A stretch of 64,000 bases of DNA from Neostapfia colusana (lineage: Eukaryota > Streptophyta > Magnoliopsida > Poales > Poaceae). The notes beneath the pieces were generated by a model. The model was not told where the DNA came from. It worked only from the letters and a program-made list of their open reading frames with translations, and made no database searches. Shown here in pieces: positions 9,981 to 19,790 of the stretch (positions are counted from its first letter, which is position 1; every line of letters starts with the position of its first letter). The stretch lies in the NCBI GenBank assembly GCA_030760725.1, contig JASWHV010000011.1, forward strand, positions 86,033,765-86,097,764. The letters are read 5' to 3'. A program made the translations under genes and the position numbers.

Positions 9981-10917
9981 ATTCCCCTTTTTCTCGTTTA
10001 GCTGCCATATCTACTGCAGTAAGACGTTTAAATCGAGAGCCTACAGCGGGCGCCGTTGCTTCTGTGAAAACATCTTTTGGCGCAGTTGCAGAGCTGGCTG
10101 GTATATGCGGCAGTTGTCATGCTGATGCAGGAGGAAGAGTCCGCCTTGTATACTGTGGTCGACCTGGTGCATTAGAGTGAACTTGTTCTTCCTCTATCAT
10201 TATTAGTCGGTGCTCATATGCCCGAGCTAAAGCCATTGCATCTTCTAGGGTCTGAGGGTTCTGTAACTCCACATCAGTCTTCAATGGGTTTCGTAGTCCT
10301 GCTATAAAAATATCAATCTGGTGTTTCTCCGTAATATCATCACAGTGAGCTAATAAGGACAGAAACTTGGTTTGATAATCTACAACAGACCCTTCACGAC
10401 GTAGCTGAATTAGTTCCCCCAATGGGTTGCAGCGGGTAGGTGGCCCAAATCTTTGATTCACTAGCTTTACAAATTTCTCCCATGTGGGAACACCCTGATT
10501 GCACTCAAGTCCGTAATACCATTGTTGAGCATCACCATTCATGTAGAATGTTGCTAGTCAAACCTTTCCTTCTTCCGGTGTTTTTTGGGCTCTAAAAAAT
10601 TGTTGACAACGATTTATCCATGGCAAAGGATCCTCTGACCCATCATATGAAGGGAATACCAGTTTATGTAGGCTCTGAGCCGCTACAGGTATTGCATTAT
10701 TACTGCCTGACATACCCATCTTGACCTCCTTGTTATTGTTCTCCAGGGCTGTAGATTGGAGATGATTAACAGCCACTGTCAGCCGCCCTTGATCTCCCTT
10801 GACTGTAGCCAAATCTGCCTGAACTACCCCCACAGTTTTATTCAATGAAGACATCTCTCCCAGTAACACGGCTAGGGTTTCAGCGATCTCAGCCATCTTA
10901 GCCCCAGAACCGTCCAT
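9981..10917 (-). pseudogene. gag: Gag of a small Gypsy element (Reina-like), truncated
   Basis: Read from 10917 on the minus strand, the frame encodes an N-terminal helical region and then the Retrotrans_gag core, with FPSYDG, DPLPWINRCQQFF, QQWYYGLE, PTWEKFVKLVNQRFGPP and the conserved LARAYEH end. It continues to KRLTAVDMAAKREKG, the segment that normally precedes the zinc knuckle, where it is cut at 9980. Two in-frame TGA stops occur (near 10557 and 10116), at positions where TGG and CGA would fit, consistent with C-to-T decay at methylated sites. Gag would form the particle that packages the RNA. The Reina-type assignment rests on gag style and the 516-bp LTR and is tentative. Confidence 0.8.
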
Positions 10918-10973
10918 GATGTCTCAATCCGGGTGGGAGGGAGGGCTTGAAATTGCAGAGATCAATAACCACA

Positions 10974-10986
10974 GCTCTGAGTACCA
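10974..10986 (-). other. Primer binding site, minus-strand Gypsy element
   Basis: TGGTACTCAGAGC, close to the tRNA-iMet match TGGTATCAGAGC, lies two bases inside the LTR end at 10989 and about 60 bp before the gag start. Confidence 0.7.
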
Positions 10987-10988
10987 AA

Positions 10989-11504
10989 TGTTGTGGTGCA
11001 GGAAATTCACACGAGCTGTATATGAACTGCAGGCGGGTTTCTGCAGGTAATCAAGTAAGAATTCGCCCTCCTTTAGGAGGCTCTGAATTTACTCAATTAA
11101 TTCTGCTTGCTTTATTTATTAGAGCCCTCTTCTTTATATAGAGGCAGCTCAATGATATTTTCACAGACTAGGACTCTGACTCATAACAGACTAGGACTCT
11201 GACTCATGACTCCCTAACAGACTCAGACTCTTCTCTTGATTCCTAACAGACTAGGAATCCAACTTATGACTTCTTATTAGACTAACACTAGGACTCTTTA
11301 TATTTCTTAACTGACTCAACTGACCTTCTTGATTATAACTCAAATTTATCCCTAACTTAATTTGGCGCCCTTCTTTGTTCCTGCGACTATAAGTCCGGCC
11401 AAAGAAGGAGTCCAAAACATATATAAATATAGAAAATGAATAAATTCCAAATTGATGAGGATAAAAGTAGTAATTAGTAAATAGAAGTAGTTGGAGCATT
11501 AACA
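10989..11504 (-). mobile_element. 5' LTR of the small Gypsy element (516 bp)
   Basis: On the minus strand it starts TGTTAATGCTCC (11504) and ends GCACCACAACA (10989), with short TGTT/AACA inverted ends, and is followed by the primer site. It contains a TATATAAA box and a downstream AATAAA near 11110, both sense to the element. Beyond 11504 lies intron sequence of the prolyl 4-hydroxylase fragment, so the element inserted there. Confidence 0.75.
11133..11141 (-). promoter_or_regulatory. TATA box of the 516-bp LTR
   Basis: CTATATAAA on the minus strand, about 25 bp before AATAAA on the same strand. Confidence 0.5.
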
Positions 11505-12058
11505 ACCATGGTTCGGGTGCCTATTTTAAGTAAATTGGCAGCACTTTTACTGCTCAGATCTGGGACGGAGTCATGAAAACCACATTTCCCGCATCACATG
11601 AAAAGCATGGAACAGAAATTCACATTGTCGCCAAGCATGTGGTCCTTTACCAAACAAAAATGAGTGATGTGATGAAGGGACTCACGAGGAAGTTGTGGTA
11701 CACGAATGCGCGGGGCTCCCACGACAGCACCTCCGTTCACAGCTCCCCTTTCTCCCCTCGCGTCTCCAGCCCCATGCAGCACGCAAGCAGCCAATCCACG
11801 CGTCAGTACGGAGACAACGCGAGCAAATGTGCGGAAGGAGAGAGCAGCGGTGAGTAGGAGAAGAAGTAAAAAATGCACGACTCGAAGGCGGATCTACGGA
11901 AGCGAGGGCGCGGGCACGCGAGCCGCGCATCGCGGCCGGCGCTATCAGAGGCCCCCGGCAGCGATTGCGTGCCAAGTGCCAGGAGGAGTAGCAGCACGGC
12001 GCACGCCAGCAGCAGCGCCACCACGATCGCCGTCGACGGCCTCCCGCCCTCGATCCCG
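11505..12058 (-). pseudogene. Prolyl 4-hydroxylase gene fragment (exons 1-2, broken)
   Basis: On the minus strand, exon 1 (about 12058-11879) encodes a membrane anchor VVALLLACAVLLLLLALG followed by SLPG and FRRSAFES. Exon 2 (ending 11686) encodes TEVLSWEPRAFVYHNFL and stops at a GTGAGT donor. This order, anchor then WEPRAFVYHNFL, is that of plant Golgi/ER prolyl 4-hydroxylases, Fe(II)/2-oxoglutarate enzymes that hydroxylate proline in cell-wall proteins. Only the N-terminal part is here; the catalytic HxD...H residues are absent. There is a TGA just before TEVLSW, where family members have Trp, and the intron 1 acceptor reads TGCAT instead of TGCAG. The start codon is also missing: upstream sequence changes at an inverted repeat near 12055. 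So it is a captured or relic gene piece, not expressed protein. The 11505-11685 part is intron 2 sequence. Confidence 0.78.
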
Positions 12059-12128
12059 AGCCTAAGGCGTCACCTTGAGCTCGCCTTGGAAGACGCCTTA
12101 AGGATGCCCCGGACGCCTTAGGCTCGGG
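12055..12128. repeat. 17-bp inverted repeat next to the gene fragment
   Basis: The arms CCCGAGCCTAAGGCGTC (12055-12071) and its exact reverse complement (12112-12128) flank a 40-bp centre that contains further acgcctta blocks; more copies follow to 12186. The left arm abuts the point where prolyl 4-hydroxylase similarity ends, so it may be the end of a small transposon or a repair product. Confidence 0.8.
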
Positions 12129-12379
12129 AGTAAGGCGACGGGGACGCCTTGCTTTCACCGGGTGCCTTACCGAGCGACGCCTTAACATCAGTGCCTGCTA
12201 CATTACATACCTTGCATCGAGTAGTCAATTCTAAGCCTCGTGATCTCATGGGATGCTCTTACCTGTTGAACCCAATAAGGCAATTTTATTTTGTTCAAAT
12301 ATATCAAGGTCTACTTACTTGTTGGGTGGACCCTTACACTCTCGCCAAAAGGGTAACTTAAGATTCGTGTTATTGAACA
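12129..12379. other. Unassigned intergenic sequence
   Basis: The acgcctta blocks fade by about 12186. From there I see no open frame of note, no repeat and no recognisable element. Confidence 0.4.
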
Positions 12380-13105
12380 CACTAGCAAGGTGGAACTAAC
12401 TTGCCACCTCATAATCACAATTACTCAAGGAGGCCGATTAGAGGGGAGGGTGAATAGGTAGTTTCAACTCTAATACTTTCTACCCAATCAAAATGATTAC
12501 GGAATTCAAAACAAACAATTAAGCACAATATAAAATAGAGCAATTCTTATGTTGATATAAAATAGGCCCAACCTATAAACATAGCAAATATCTCCAGTAG
12601 TCTGTATTGGCAAAAAATGTTGTTAGAAGAATAAGGCAATTTACTGAATAATTCTGAAAAAACACGAATTCGAGCAGCGAGAAACACCAGCAAACGAGAA
12701 GTCATATTAGGCATACTGATCTGAAGTTGGAGGAACCGCTGCAGACGTAGATCTGACGACAGTTGGTCGGTGTAGACGTTATTGGCGACGCTGGGCAGCA
12801 GCGCCTGATCTCAGCGGTAGGCGACCCGTGATGAATAAAGCGAGCAGTCACGCGGAGCACTTCCCAAAAACCTTATTCGCCCTTTACCGGTGCAGGATTG
12901 CAAGGGCGAGCGATTCTGGAGACCTGCTCTCCCGATCATCAGTGCACGCCGGCGCTCGGGATGGAGTAGACGATGGCGGCGTAAAACTAGAACATGGGAA
13001 CGATTTGTTTCGTCATTTTCTCCTCTGCCTCGCACGCCACAATATAGAGTCCCTGTTAGAGATCGATTCAGTTGTGGGTCCGATTTATCTGCAACGTGCG
13101 GATCC

Positions 13106-13212
13106 CACTACTACAACAAGCTTCAACTCAGGCGGCTCTAAAAGTATTGTCACAGGCAGAAACTTAAACCGCGTGTGAAAAAAGTTATCACAAACAGCTT
13201 TTTGTAGTAGTG
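13106..13212. mobile_element. 107-bp CACTA-type MITE with TCC target duplication
   Basis: The terminal inverted repeats are CACTACTACAA at the left and its complement at the right (right end read inward CACTACTACAAAAAGC). Directly flanking TCC trinucleotides (13103-13105 and 13213-13215) form the 3-bp target duplication expected for CACTA transposons. There is no coding capacity. It sits in the Copia LTR. Confidence 0.85.
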
Positions 13213-13490
13213 TCCACTCCAATTTATTCCCAAACCAATTCCGTGTCCATCTCTAACTCACTCAGCCCCATTCAGAAGCTCAAAAAGCCAACAAAGCCCA
13301 ACCGAATTTTTCTGCAGCAAAAATAAAAGTTGGACTCGGCCTGATGCTCGAATTCACATGGACACGCGCGCGCGTGTGCGAGACAAAGTGAGGTGTGGCG
13401 TGGCGAGGCGAGCGAGGAGGAGGAGCTTGCATGGGCCACCCCTCTCCTCTCTTCTTACCTCTCATTTAGCGAGTGGAAGAACAACCTCCC

Positions 13491-13500
13491 TTATATATAG
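13491..13500 (-). promoter_or_regulatory. TATA box of Copia LTR
   Basis: CTATATATAA on the minus strand, about 130 bp into the LTR. Confidence 0.5.
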
Positions 13501-13631
13501 GAGTTGCCTCTCTCAAACTTCCCATGTGGTACTAAACCACTAGCACCACCCTCTCTTGCACTAATGTGTCTTTGAGATTTATTTGCAATTATTGTTATTT
13601 CCTGAATGGGCCTTGGGCCAAAATTCCAATA

Positions 13632-13646
13632 ATCCCCCACCAGATC
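13632..13646 (-). other. Polypurine tract of Copia element
   Basis: GATCTGGTGGGGGAT on the minus strand, immediately before the LTR start; such tracts prime plus-strand DNA synthesis. Confidence 0.6.
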
Positions 13647-13848
13647 TCAAAGTCATTAGAAGAGAGGTCATTCTTATTCAGTTTTAGCAGAGATTGTTAA
13701 GTTGAACTTCAGCCTAGATCTTTAAGTTACGTCAGTTCACAACTTGAACAATAGACTAAGCCTTGAGTTGCAAGATTTGTGTGAACCGATTTCACCTAAA
13801 GACCTTACTAGTACTTGACTACCAGTAGTCTACCCCGCGGGTGAAGCA
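13647..13848 (-). other. Copia 3' untranslated region, part 1
   Basis: Non-coding sequence between the polypurine tract and the point where Tat D inserted. It continues at 24999-25311 after D, up to the RNase H stop. Its last five bases, AAGCA, are the target duplication of D. Confidence 0.7.
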
Positions 13849-13940
13849 TGTCGGTACCCTGCAGACCGGGTACCCCCGCGTAGTGGGTAAGAAGATAGCC
13901 TGGGCCCAACCTTCCTGCAAAGGTGGGCCCTAGCATAAGC

Positions 13941-14340
13941 CACGTGCCCTGGGCCCCATGGACAGTCCTGGAGCTACCACGTGTGCTTGGGCTCTAGGGC
14001 TGGCTCGTGCACTGGGCTCCGGCCTAAGCCTCCCCGCTGAGGTGACGTCCCGAGCTGCCACGTGTCTACAGGCTCTACCTCTCACTACCGGCCGAGAATG
14101 GCTTGAAAGCTGCCACGGGTCCGATGGTGCCGGGCCTGACCTTCCATCAGGGAGGGCTCCGGCGCTGCCATGTGTCCGGAACCTCCGAGCCACGCCTCCC
14201 GGCATGGATAGCTCCGGAGGTGCCACGAGTCCTACGGCTTAGGTCCCAACCTCCAGCATGGGAGGGCTCCAGTGCTGCCACGTGGTCAACGACTCCGGAC
14301 CCCTCGCTACTCCGCAACACGGCTCCGGTGGCGACGGGTG
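13941..14340. repeat. G-box array in Tat D 5' LTR
   Basis: CACGTG starts at 13941, 13978, 14059 and 14279. One- or two-base variants at about 14005, 14114 (CACGGG), 14169 (CATGTG), 14224 (CACGAG) and 14335 keep a 54-56-bp step throughout. Most variants are single changes of the core. Confidence 0.85.
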
Positions 14341-14767
14341 TCCCGGGGGCCAGCCACCCGGACGCCGCGCCGACAAGCAACGGGCATATAGCCAACGAGT
14401 AGCGAGGAGGGTACGCTGCCACGCCGTGCATTCAAGGCTCGCGCCTTCCTCAGAAGCATGGCTCACGAGGCACGCCTCCGTCCTCTGCCTGTTCACCATT
14501 ACGGTGATGAGACAAGGCGATGAGGCGTAACAGTGGAACAGTGTCGCACAGCAAAGCGAGGAGACGCGGCAACAAGACGGGGACTTCATCATCACCGGCT
14601 ACCGGCTACTCGGTCAGAGGCGCCTGACATGTCAGGCGGCGTGCCTTAACTCCTCCGACAACGACGTTGCATGTAGCCATAAAGACCCTAGCTCATATAT
14701 AGGGTATAGACAGCTGCAGAGCCACCTGTCGGGCCCCGAGCCACATTGTAACTACCCCGACCATAGG

Positions 14768-14777
14768 CTATAAAAGG
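14768..14777 (+). promoter_or_regulatory. TATA box of Tat D 5' LTR
   Basis: CTATAAAAGG, same position as in the 3' LTR (24695-24704). Confidence 0.6.
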
Positions 14778-15027
14778 ATCGGGGCAGCCTAGCAAAGGGT
14801 TCGCAATGCAGGTTCACAACCCAACCAACTCACTCTCTCACACACGATTCGCAACCCAGCCAACTCACTGTGACACCCTCATCTCTGGTTTCTGCATGTA
14901 TTCATATTTCATGTAGAGAAAAACATTTTAAAAGAAGTGGGAACAGAGAAAATATCAAAAAGATAGCCAGTAAGAGCCAAATCCAGTCCACAGAGAGCAT
15001 CGAAAACAACTTCCGCGGCCCGCTGGC

Positions 15028-15580
15028 CACGTGGCGTGTTCAGAGCTCATCCCTGCGAAGTGGGGAGAGGTCCGCCGCTAAGATGGCTACGTGGCAGGCT
15101 CGGGGCTCGTCTCCACAAAGGAGGAGAGGTCCGACCCTGTGGGACACGTGTTGCCCTGAGCTAGCCTCTGCGGAAGAAACAAAAAGCATTTTCCGTAGGA
15201 CACATGTCACCTTCGGAGCTAGTCACCACGGAAATCAGAGGACCTGTTGCACGGGATACGTGTCGATCTCGGAGCTCACCTCCGAGAGGTCCGGTTCTAT
15301 TGAACACATGTCGCTACCGGAGCTTATCTTTGGGAAATCCATCACTGTTGGACACGTGTCAACCTTGGAGCACGTCTCTGAGGAAAGAAGTAAATACCGG
15401 CACTAACATGTGGCGTGCGCGGAGCCACCTCTGAGTAAGAGAGGAGGTCCCGACCGCCAGGATACGTGGCGTACGCGGAGCTCACCTCCGAAGGAGAGGG
15501 AAGTCTTGCTCACTTTACACGCAGCACAACCAGAGCTCATCCCTGCAGAGAGGGAGAGATCAGGACCCGGCGGACACGTG
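15028..15580. repeat. Decayed G-box array in solo LTR
   Basis: Intact CACGTG starts at 15028, 15145, 15353 and 15575. Variants TACGTG or CACATG are at 15088, 15200, 15257, 15305 and 15463. Spacing is 48-60 bp, as in A. Most variants are C-to-T or G-to-A changes. Confidence 0.85.
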
Positions 15581-15794
15581 GAGCCTATGGAGCTCATCAC
15601 CACGAAGGTGACGGGTTCTGAAGCGATTTTTGGAATCTGTACGCGTAAGAATACCGGTACATAAAGGAAACCGACCTGAATTCCACAATGTTATCGCACC
15701 AAATCAACTAAAGATAAGATGTTAGGATCCAGCGACGATCTGAATAGGACTCTTATTCGGGATACAATCAGATTAGGACGCTTCTCTTCCCGAT

Positions 15795-15803
15795 TATAAA
15801 TAG
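15795..15803 (+). promoter_or_regulatory. TATA box of solo LTR
   Basis: TATAAATAG about 220 bp downstream of the G-box array; conserved in A. Confidence 0.6.
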
Positions 15804-17558
15804 AACCCAGAACCTCTGGCCGAAACCACAAACTTCTTTTCCAACTCCTGAGCCGACGACTTAGAGCCCTAGTCCCAAACCGCCGAGTAAACCATCGCCG
15901 AAGCGCGGCAAGGAAGATCGCCGGAGGAAAGCCCAACGATCTGAGGAGGACCTCGAGACCAAGAAGAACGTAAGGTAGGTCTCCAATACCACCTTACGAC
16001 ATCATTGTGTTTTCTTTGCATCTGTTCTTTGATTCTTTTCAAACAGAAGCCTTCTCGTGGACAGATCACTTGATGATCAGGTTGATCTAAAGACAAGATC
16101 ATCGCCATGTCCACCTTTGATCCGAACACCTCTGTCCATGCAAGCCATGAAAGAACACGTACAAACCATTCTAATAAAACTAATCATAGGATAGCATGCA
16201 TGTGCATCATCGCATCTAGTTTAAGGTTTGTTCATGATATTGATTTCTGTGAATCTTGTATGCACATGATCCTACCTAGCAGGACAAGCTCAGGGAGCTG
16301 TCTACGACAAACTGCAGCAACAAGGTTTTGAGATCCAAGAACAACCAGAACCGCAAGAACAAGGCAAGTGCTCCTTGACCATATTGACCTTATGTTTTGG
16401 GTAAAACTGTTTTGTTTTGCGAAAAGGTGTGTGTGCTGAGTCAAACATGATGGGAAACCCTTTTATAGGAGTTGACTAGTTTTGGTTAAACCACCCTTGT
16501 TGCCAGGGAAGTTTATGAGTCGGGTATGATTTTTGCTTTATGCTTCGCTGAGTCCATGGGATTGGGAAGCGAGATAGATGTGTCTAGCTAACTGCACTCG
16601 TAACGATATGAGAAACTGATGATGTTAATGAACATGGATCGGAGGGAGATCTAGGCAAGACTGGGTTTGTGAATGAGGTAGCATGAGATGGTGGTTTACT
16701 TGCCGTAGATCTAAGGACTGGTTCATGCATGCACATGCCAGGATAACAGTGCCACCACAAGGCCAAGTATGGGTGCGGCTTAGCTGAGTAATTAGGTAAG
16801 TTGCTAGAGTGTTATGGACTGTGGAAGGCGCGGGGAATGGGGGTCGAGTGAGGACTACCCTGGAAACTGCATGGCACAAGAGGGGGCCTATGGGTGGGAG
16901 AATTGGAGATTCTAGCCTGCCGGTGAAACTTTAGTGAGTCCATACATCTAGTAGCCCCTTTGTAAAGGCTATTTTGTGATCTCTTGGTCATACACCGACG
17001 GCTTTGTACTGGTATAATGGAGGTTCTGCAGTCGCCGACGGGTGACAAAATCACAAACTTGTGGGTAAAGAGGTGCAAACTCTGTAGAGTCTAAAACTTT
17101 CATGACAGCTGAGCTTACGGTCACGAGCGCCTGGCCAACTGCCATGATTAGTTGGGATGGTTCTTGGTTATGGTTATTTATTATGGTTATGGTTTGGTTT
17201 TGGGACTGTTGAGTCCGGGTGACAAGATGGTTGCATGACTGTTGAGTCATGGCAACAAAATTAGTCTCGGTGTGAGACGAAGTTGTTTATGAGATAAGAT
17301 GGTAGCGAATACGAGAAGGTATTCATGAGATGGTAGCGAATTCGAGGAGGTATTCGTGAGCAAGAATGAAGTTGGTTAATGTTCGGGTGGAACATGGAAA
17401 GTGATGAAGGTATGTTGGTAATTTCATACATGCTGGGATTACATCATCTAAGGTTAAGTTGATGTTTTATCATAGTTTTATAAATCTGCTTTTCTGCAAA
17501 TGAGCCTTTTTATACCTACCTTGTTATGAGCTACATATCATGTTTTTCCCGCACTTGC

Positions 17559-17578
17559 TGAGTACATCATTGTACTCA
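17559..17578 (+). other. Conserved LTR hairpin, solo LTR copy
   Basis: Stem TGAGTAC / GTACTCA with a six-base loop, preceded by CACTTGC. The matching hairpin occurs in Tekay-1 (28254-28272, minus) and a changed but still paired one in Tekay-2 (47722-47737). All lie about 340-400 bp from the LTR 3' end. Confidence 0.7.
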
Positions 17579-18160
17579 AACTTGCATTATTATTTCATCA
17601 TCAGCAGCAGGAGAAGGCTACTATGAAGACCAAGTGGAGCATTAAGGCGTGTGATCTGTTCTCAACCTTGCCTGTGGAGAGAGTAGAGATAGAGCCACTT
17701 CTGCTTAGATTTGCTTCCGCATTAGTTAGATTGCTTCCGCATTAGAATAAAGACTTCCGCTGCATAAAAATAAAGACTTCCGCTGTGAACATGAGTCCAA
17801 GACTCATGAGATATTGTAATAAACTCTGTTATTCGTGGTAATATATAATCTGAATTCAGTTTGTGGAACGTATGTGTATGTGTGATGAACATCCTGGGTA
17901 CACATATGCATTAGTTCTCGGTTCCGTGGTTTTCCACAGAATTGAGGGCGTCACACTCACTCTCTCATACGCGCAAGCAATATAACAACCTCACCGTGGA
18001 CGTAGGGTATTATGCTCCGGCGGCCCAAACCATGTAAATCCTCGTGTTCATCCTCGCCATCGTGCTCTGACACTCGATACCACTAAGCCCCTCCTAAAAA
18101 ATAACCTCCGGGGGCTGCTCAGGCAGACCGGGGGAAGTGCTGCAGGAAAACACTTCGACA

Positions 18161-18175
18161 TTTGGCGCTCCAGGT
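18161..18175 (+). other. Presumed primer site of Tat D
   Basis: TTTGGCGCTCCAGGT directly follows the LTR end; element E has TTTGGCGCGCTAGGA in the same place. It has the usual position and TGG start of a tRNA primer site; I cannot name the tRNA. Confidence 0.5.
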
Positions 18176-18199
18176 AGGGGGCTTCTGGTTTTTGAAGCT

Positions 18200-19790
18200 G
18201 TTCGTGAAGCTCGCGATGGTGAACATATAGTGTGTCGGAGGCTCTTCCCGCCCCTCTCGCCGCCAGCAGCAGAAGGAGTAGGAAGCCTCATCCCGTTCCA
18301 GAGCGGGACTGACTATGCCGGCGGCAACTCCTACAGCGACAGTGCCTGTTGCCACCTAGCAGCCTTCGGTGGCGACGGCATCACAAGCACCGCCCGAAGC
18401 CAGCCCGGAGAGTGCGCTGCAGGCGGCTTGCGCGCTCCTGCACAACCCTCCGAGTGTGGGAGCTTCTCCGTCCATTGCAGAGCAGTGGCGCAATGATGTT
18501 GACCACCTAGTCGTCGCCGCACTCAACTCGCCATGCCACCGAAGACAGCGACCAGAGACGGTACAGCTGCCGGCCCGTACCCTCATGAGGGATAACAGGA
18601 CGGCAGCAACCCACTCGACGGCGAAGTCCAGGCTCCCCACTGCATACCTCAGGGTCAAGCTGGACCGCCACCGCCGTTAGAAAGAAGATGGCCGCGTCGC
18701 CATCGAGCGACAGCGCGAGCGGCGTCGCAACCTCAAGGAGGAGTATGGTACCCCGGGTGCCATGTGCCCCATCTAAGCGGGCCAGAACCCCGTCTCCCCA
18801 GACTCAGTGGGAGGCTGCATGGCTCTTCCTCCGCACCTTTGTATGGCGGTGTGGCCATGCAAGTTCCGGCTGCACTTGCCCGAGAAGTTTGACAGGACGG
18901 TCAACCCCGTTGAGTTCCTACAGATCTACTCCACCGCCATCCTAGCTGCAGGAGGGGATGAGGCCATCATGGACAACTACTTCCCCATGGCCTTGACCGG
19001 GTCAGCTCGGTCATGGCTCATGAACTTCCCTAGGAGTCTATAACCTCCTGGGAAGAGTTGTGCCATCAGTTCACGGCCAACATCGAGAGTTCCAACATCG
19101 AGAGTTCCTACAACAGCAACCGGGAGAGACATTGTGTTCCTTCATTCAGCATTTCTCTCAGGTTAGGAGCACCATCCCCTGCATCTCCAACGCCTCCGTT
19201 GTCGCCGTCTTCCGACAAGGCGTCCGCGACAAGAAGATGCTCGAGAAGTTGGCCACGCACGATGTGCAGGACGTCTCTGAGCTCTTCAACTTGGCGGACA
19301 AGTGTGCCAGGGCCGCAACTGGCACACACCGCCTGGCAAGGGGAGTGAGTCTGCTAGAGAGGGTTCTGGCGGCGAGAAGAAGAAGACCGGCGGCAAGGAC
19401 AAGCCGCTGGCCGGAGCCCACACTGCAGCAGCAGTAGCAGCTGCAGAGGGCCGGTGGCCGCGCACCGACAAGCGCCCGTGATAGCCGTCCGACAGCGACG
19501 ATGGCAACCAAAGGTGCCCCGTCCACAACACCAAATGGCACAGTGCCAGGGAGTGCTAGAAGATTAAGAAGCTAGCGGAGCGCTTTGGAGAGCTCCAACA
19601 GCAGCGCCAGGATGGCGCACCCTCCCGCCAGCGGAAGGGCAAGCAAAAGGCTGACCCAGAGGTCAGCAACGACCAGGAGATGGAGTTCCAAGATGCCAAG
19701 CGGGCGTTGAAGGTCATCTATGACCAAGGAGAGAGCTCCGACTCCGACCACAGCGAGTGGCGCAAGACGCTCCACGCCTAACCAGGCGTT
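18200..19790 (+). pseudogene. gag: Tat D gag and start of protease, decayed
   Basis: Segments in shifting frames match the gag of E and F: an Ala-rich N-terminus, ALLHNPPS and DVDHLVVAALN (18369-18550), then FRLHLPEKFD, NPVEFLQIYST, GGDEAIM and ARSWLMN (18860-19030), then FIQHFSQVRSTIP, FRQGVRDKKMLEKLA and ELFNLADKCARA (19140-19320). A CHHC zinc knuckle (CPVHNTKWHSAREC) lies near 19510 and is followed by a stop. The stretch ends in the linker before protease. Several frameshifts and stops rule out a functional product. Confidence 0.8.

Larger units (their letters stand above)
12380..13631 (-). mobile_element. 3' LTR of Copia element (left boundary uncertain)
   Basis: On the minus strand it begins TATTGGAATTTTGGCCC at 13631, close to the common Copia LTR start TGTTGGAATTTTGGCCC, directly after a purine-rich tract. 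It contains a TATATATAAG box at 13491-13500 and the MITE at 13106-13212. Its far end is not defined by any sequence I can see, and 12380 is only a guess. Confidence 0.5.
14869..17955 (+). mobile_element. Solo LTR, 3087 bp, Tekay-like, with CTCAC duplication
   Basis: It starts TGTGACACCCTCA and ends TGAGGGCGTCACA, imperfect inverted ends with TG...CA, and is flanked by CTCAC at 14864-14868 and 17956-17960. There is no internal coding region and no LTR pair, so it is what remains after recombination between two LTRs. It holds a G-box array (15028-15580), a TATAAATAG box, a hairpin at 17559-17578, and AATAAA/TTCCGC motifs near its end. It is the same family as A (1-1246). Tekay lineage is inferred from end motifs and length. 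Confidence 0.9.
13849..18160 (+). mobile_element. 5' LTR of Tat D, split by solo LTR
   Basis: The LTR halves are 13849-14868 and 17956-18160, together about 1.22 kb, matching the 3' LTR at 23771-24993. It begins TGTCGGTACCCTGCAG, carries a degenerate 55-bp G-box array (13941-14340) and CTATAAAAGG, and ends cacttcgaca before TTTGGCGCTCCAGG, the presumed primer site. Confidence 0.9.

Noticed and set aside
11803..12024. Small secreted-peptide gene suggested by a hydrophobic start
   Set aside because: There is no ATG at that start (codon is GTG) and the segment matches exon 1 of prolyl 4-hydroxylase running into an intron.
13849..13890. Bacterial-type terminator
   Set aside because: The GGTACCC hairpin has no T-run and lies at a plant LTR start.
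14869..17955. A full element with two LTRs instead of a solo LTR
   Set aside because: No internal repeat of the ends, no primer site, no polypurine tract, no coding. One pair of TG...CA ends with a target duplication fits a solo LTR.
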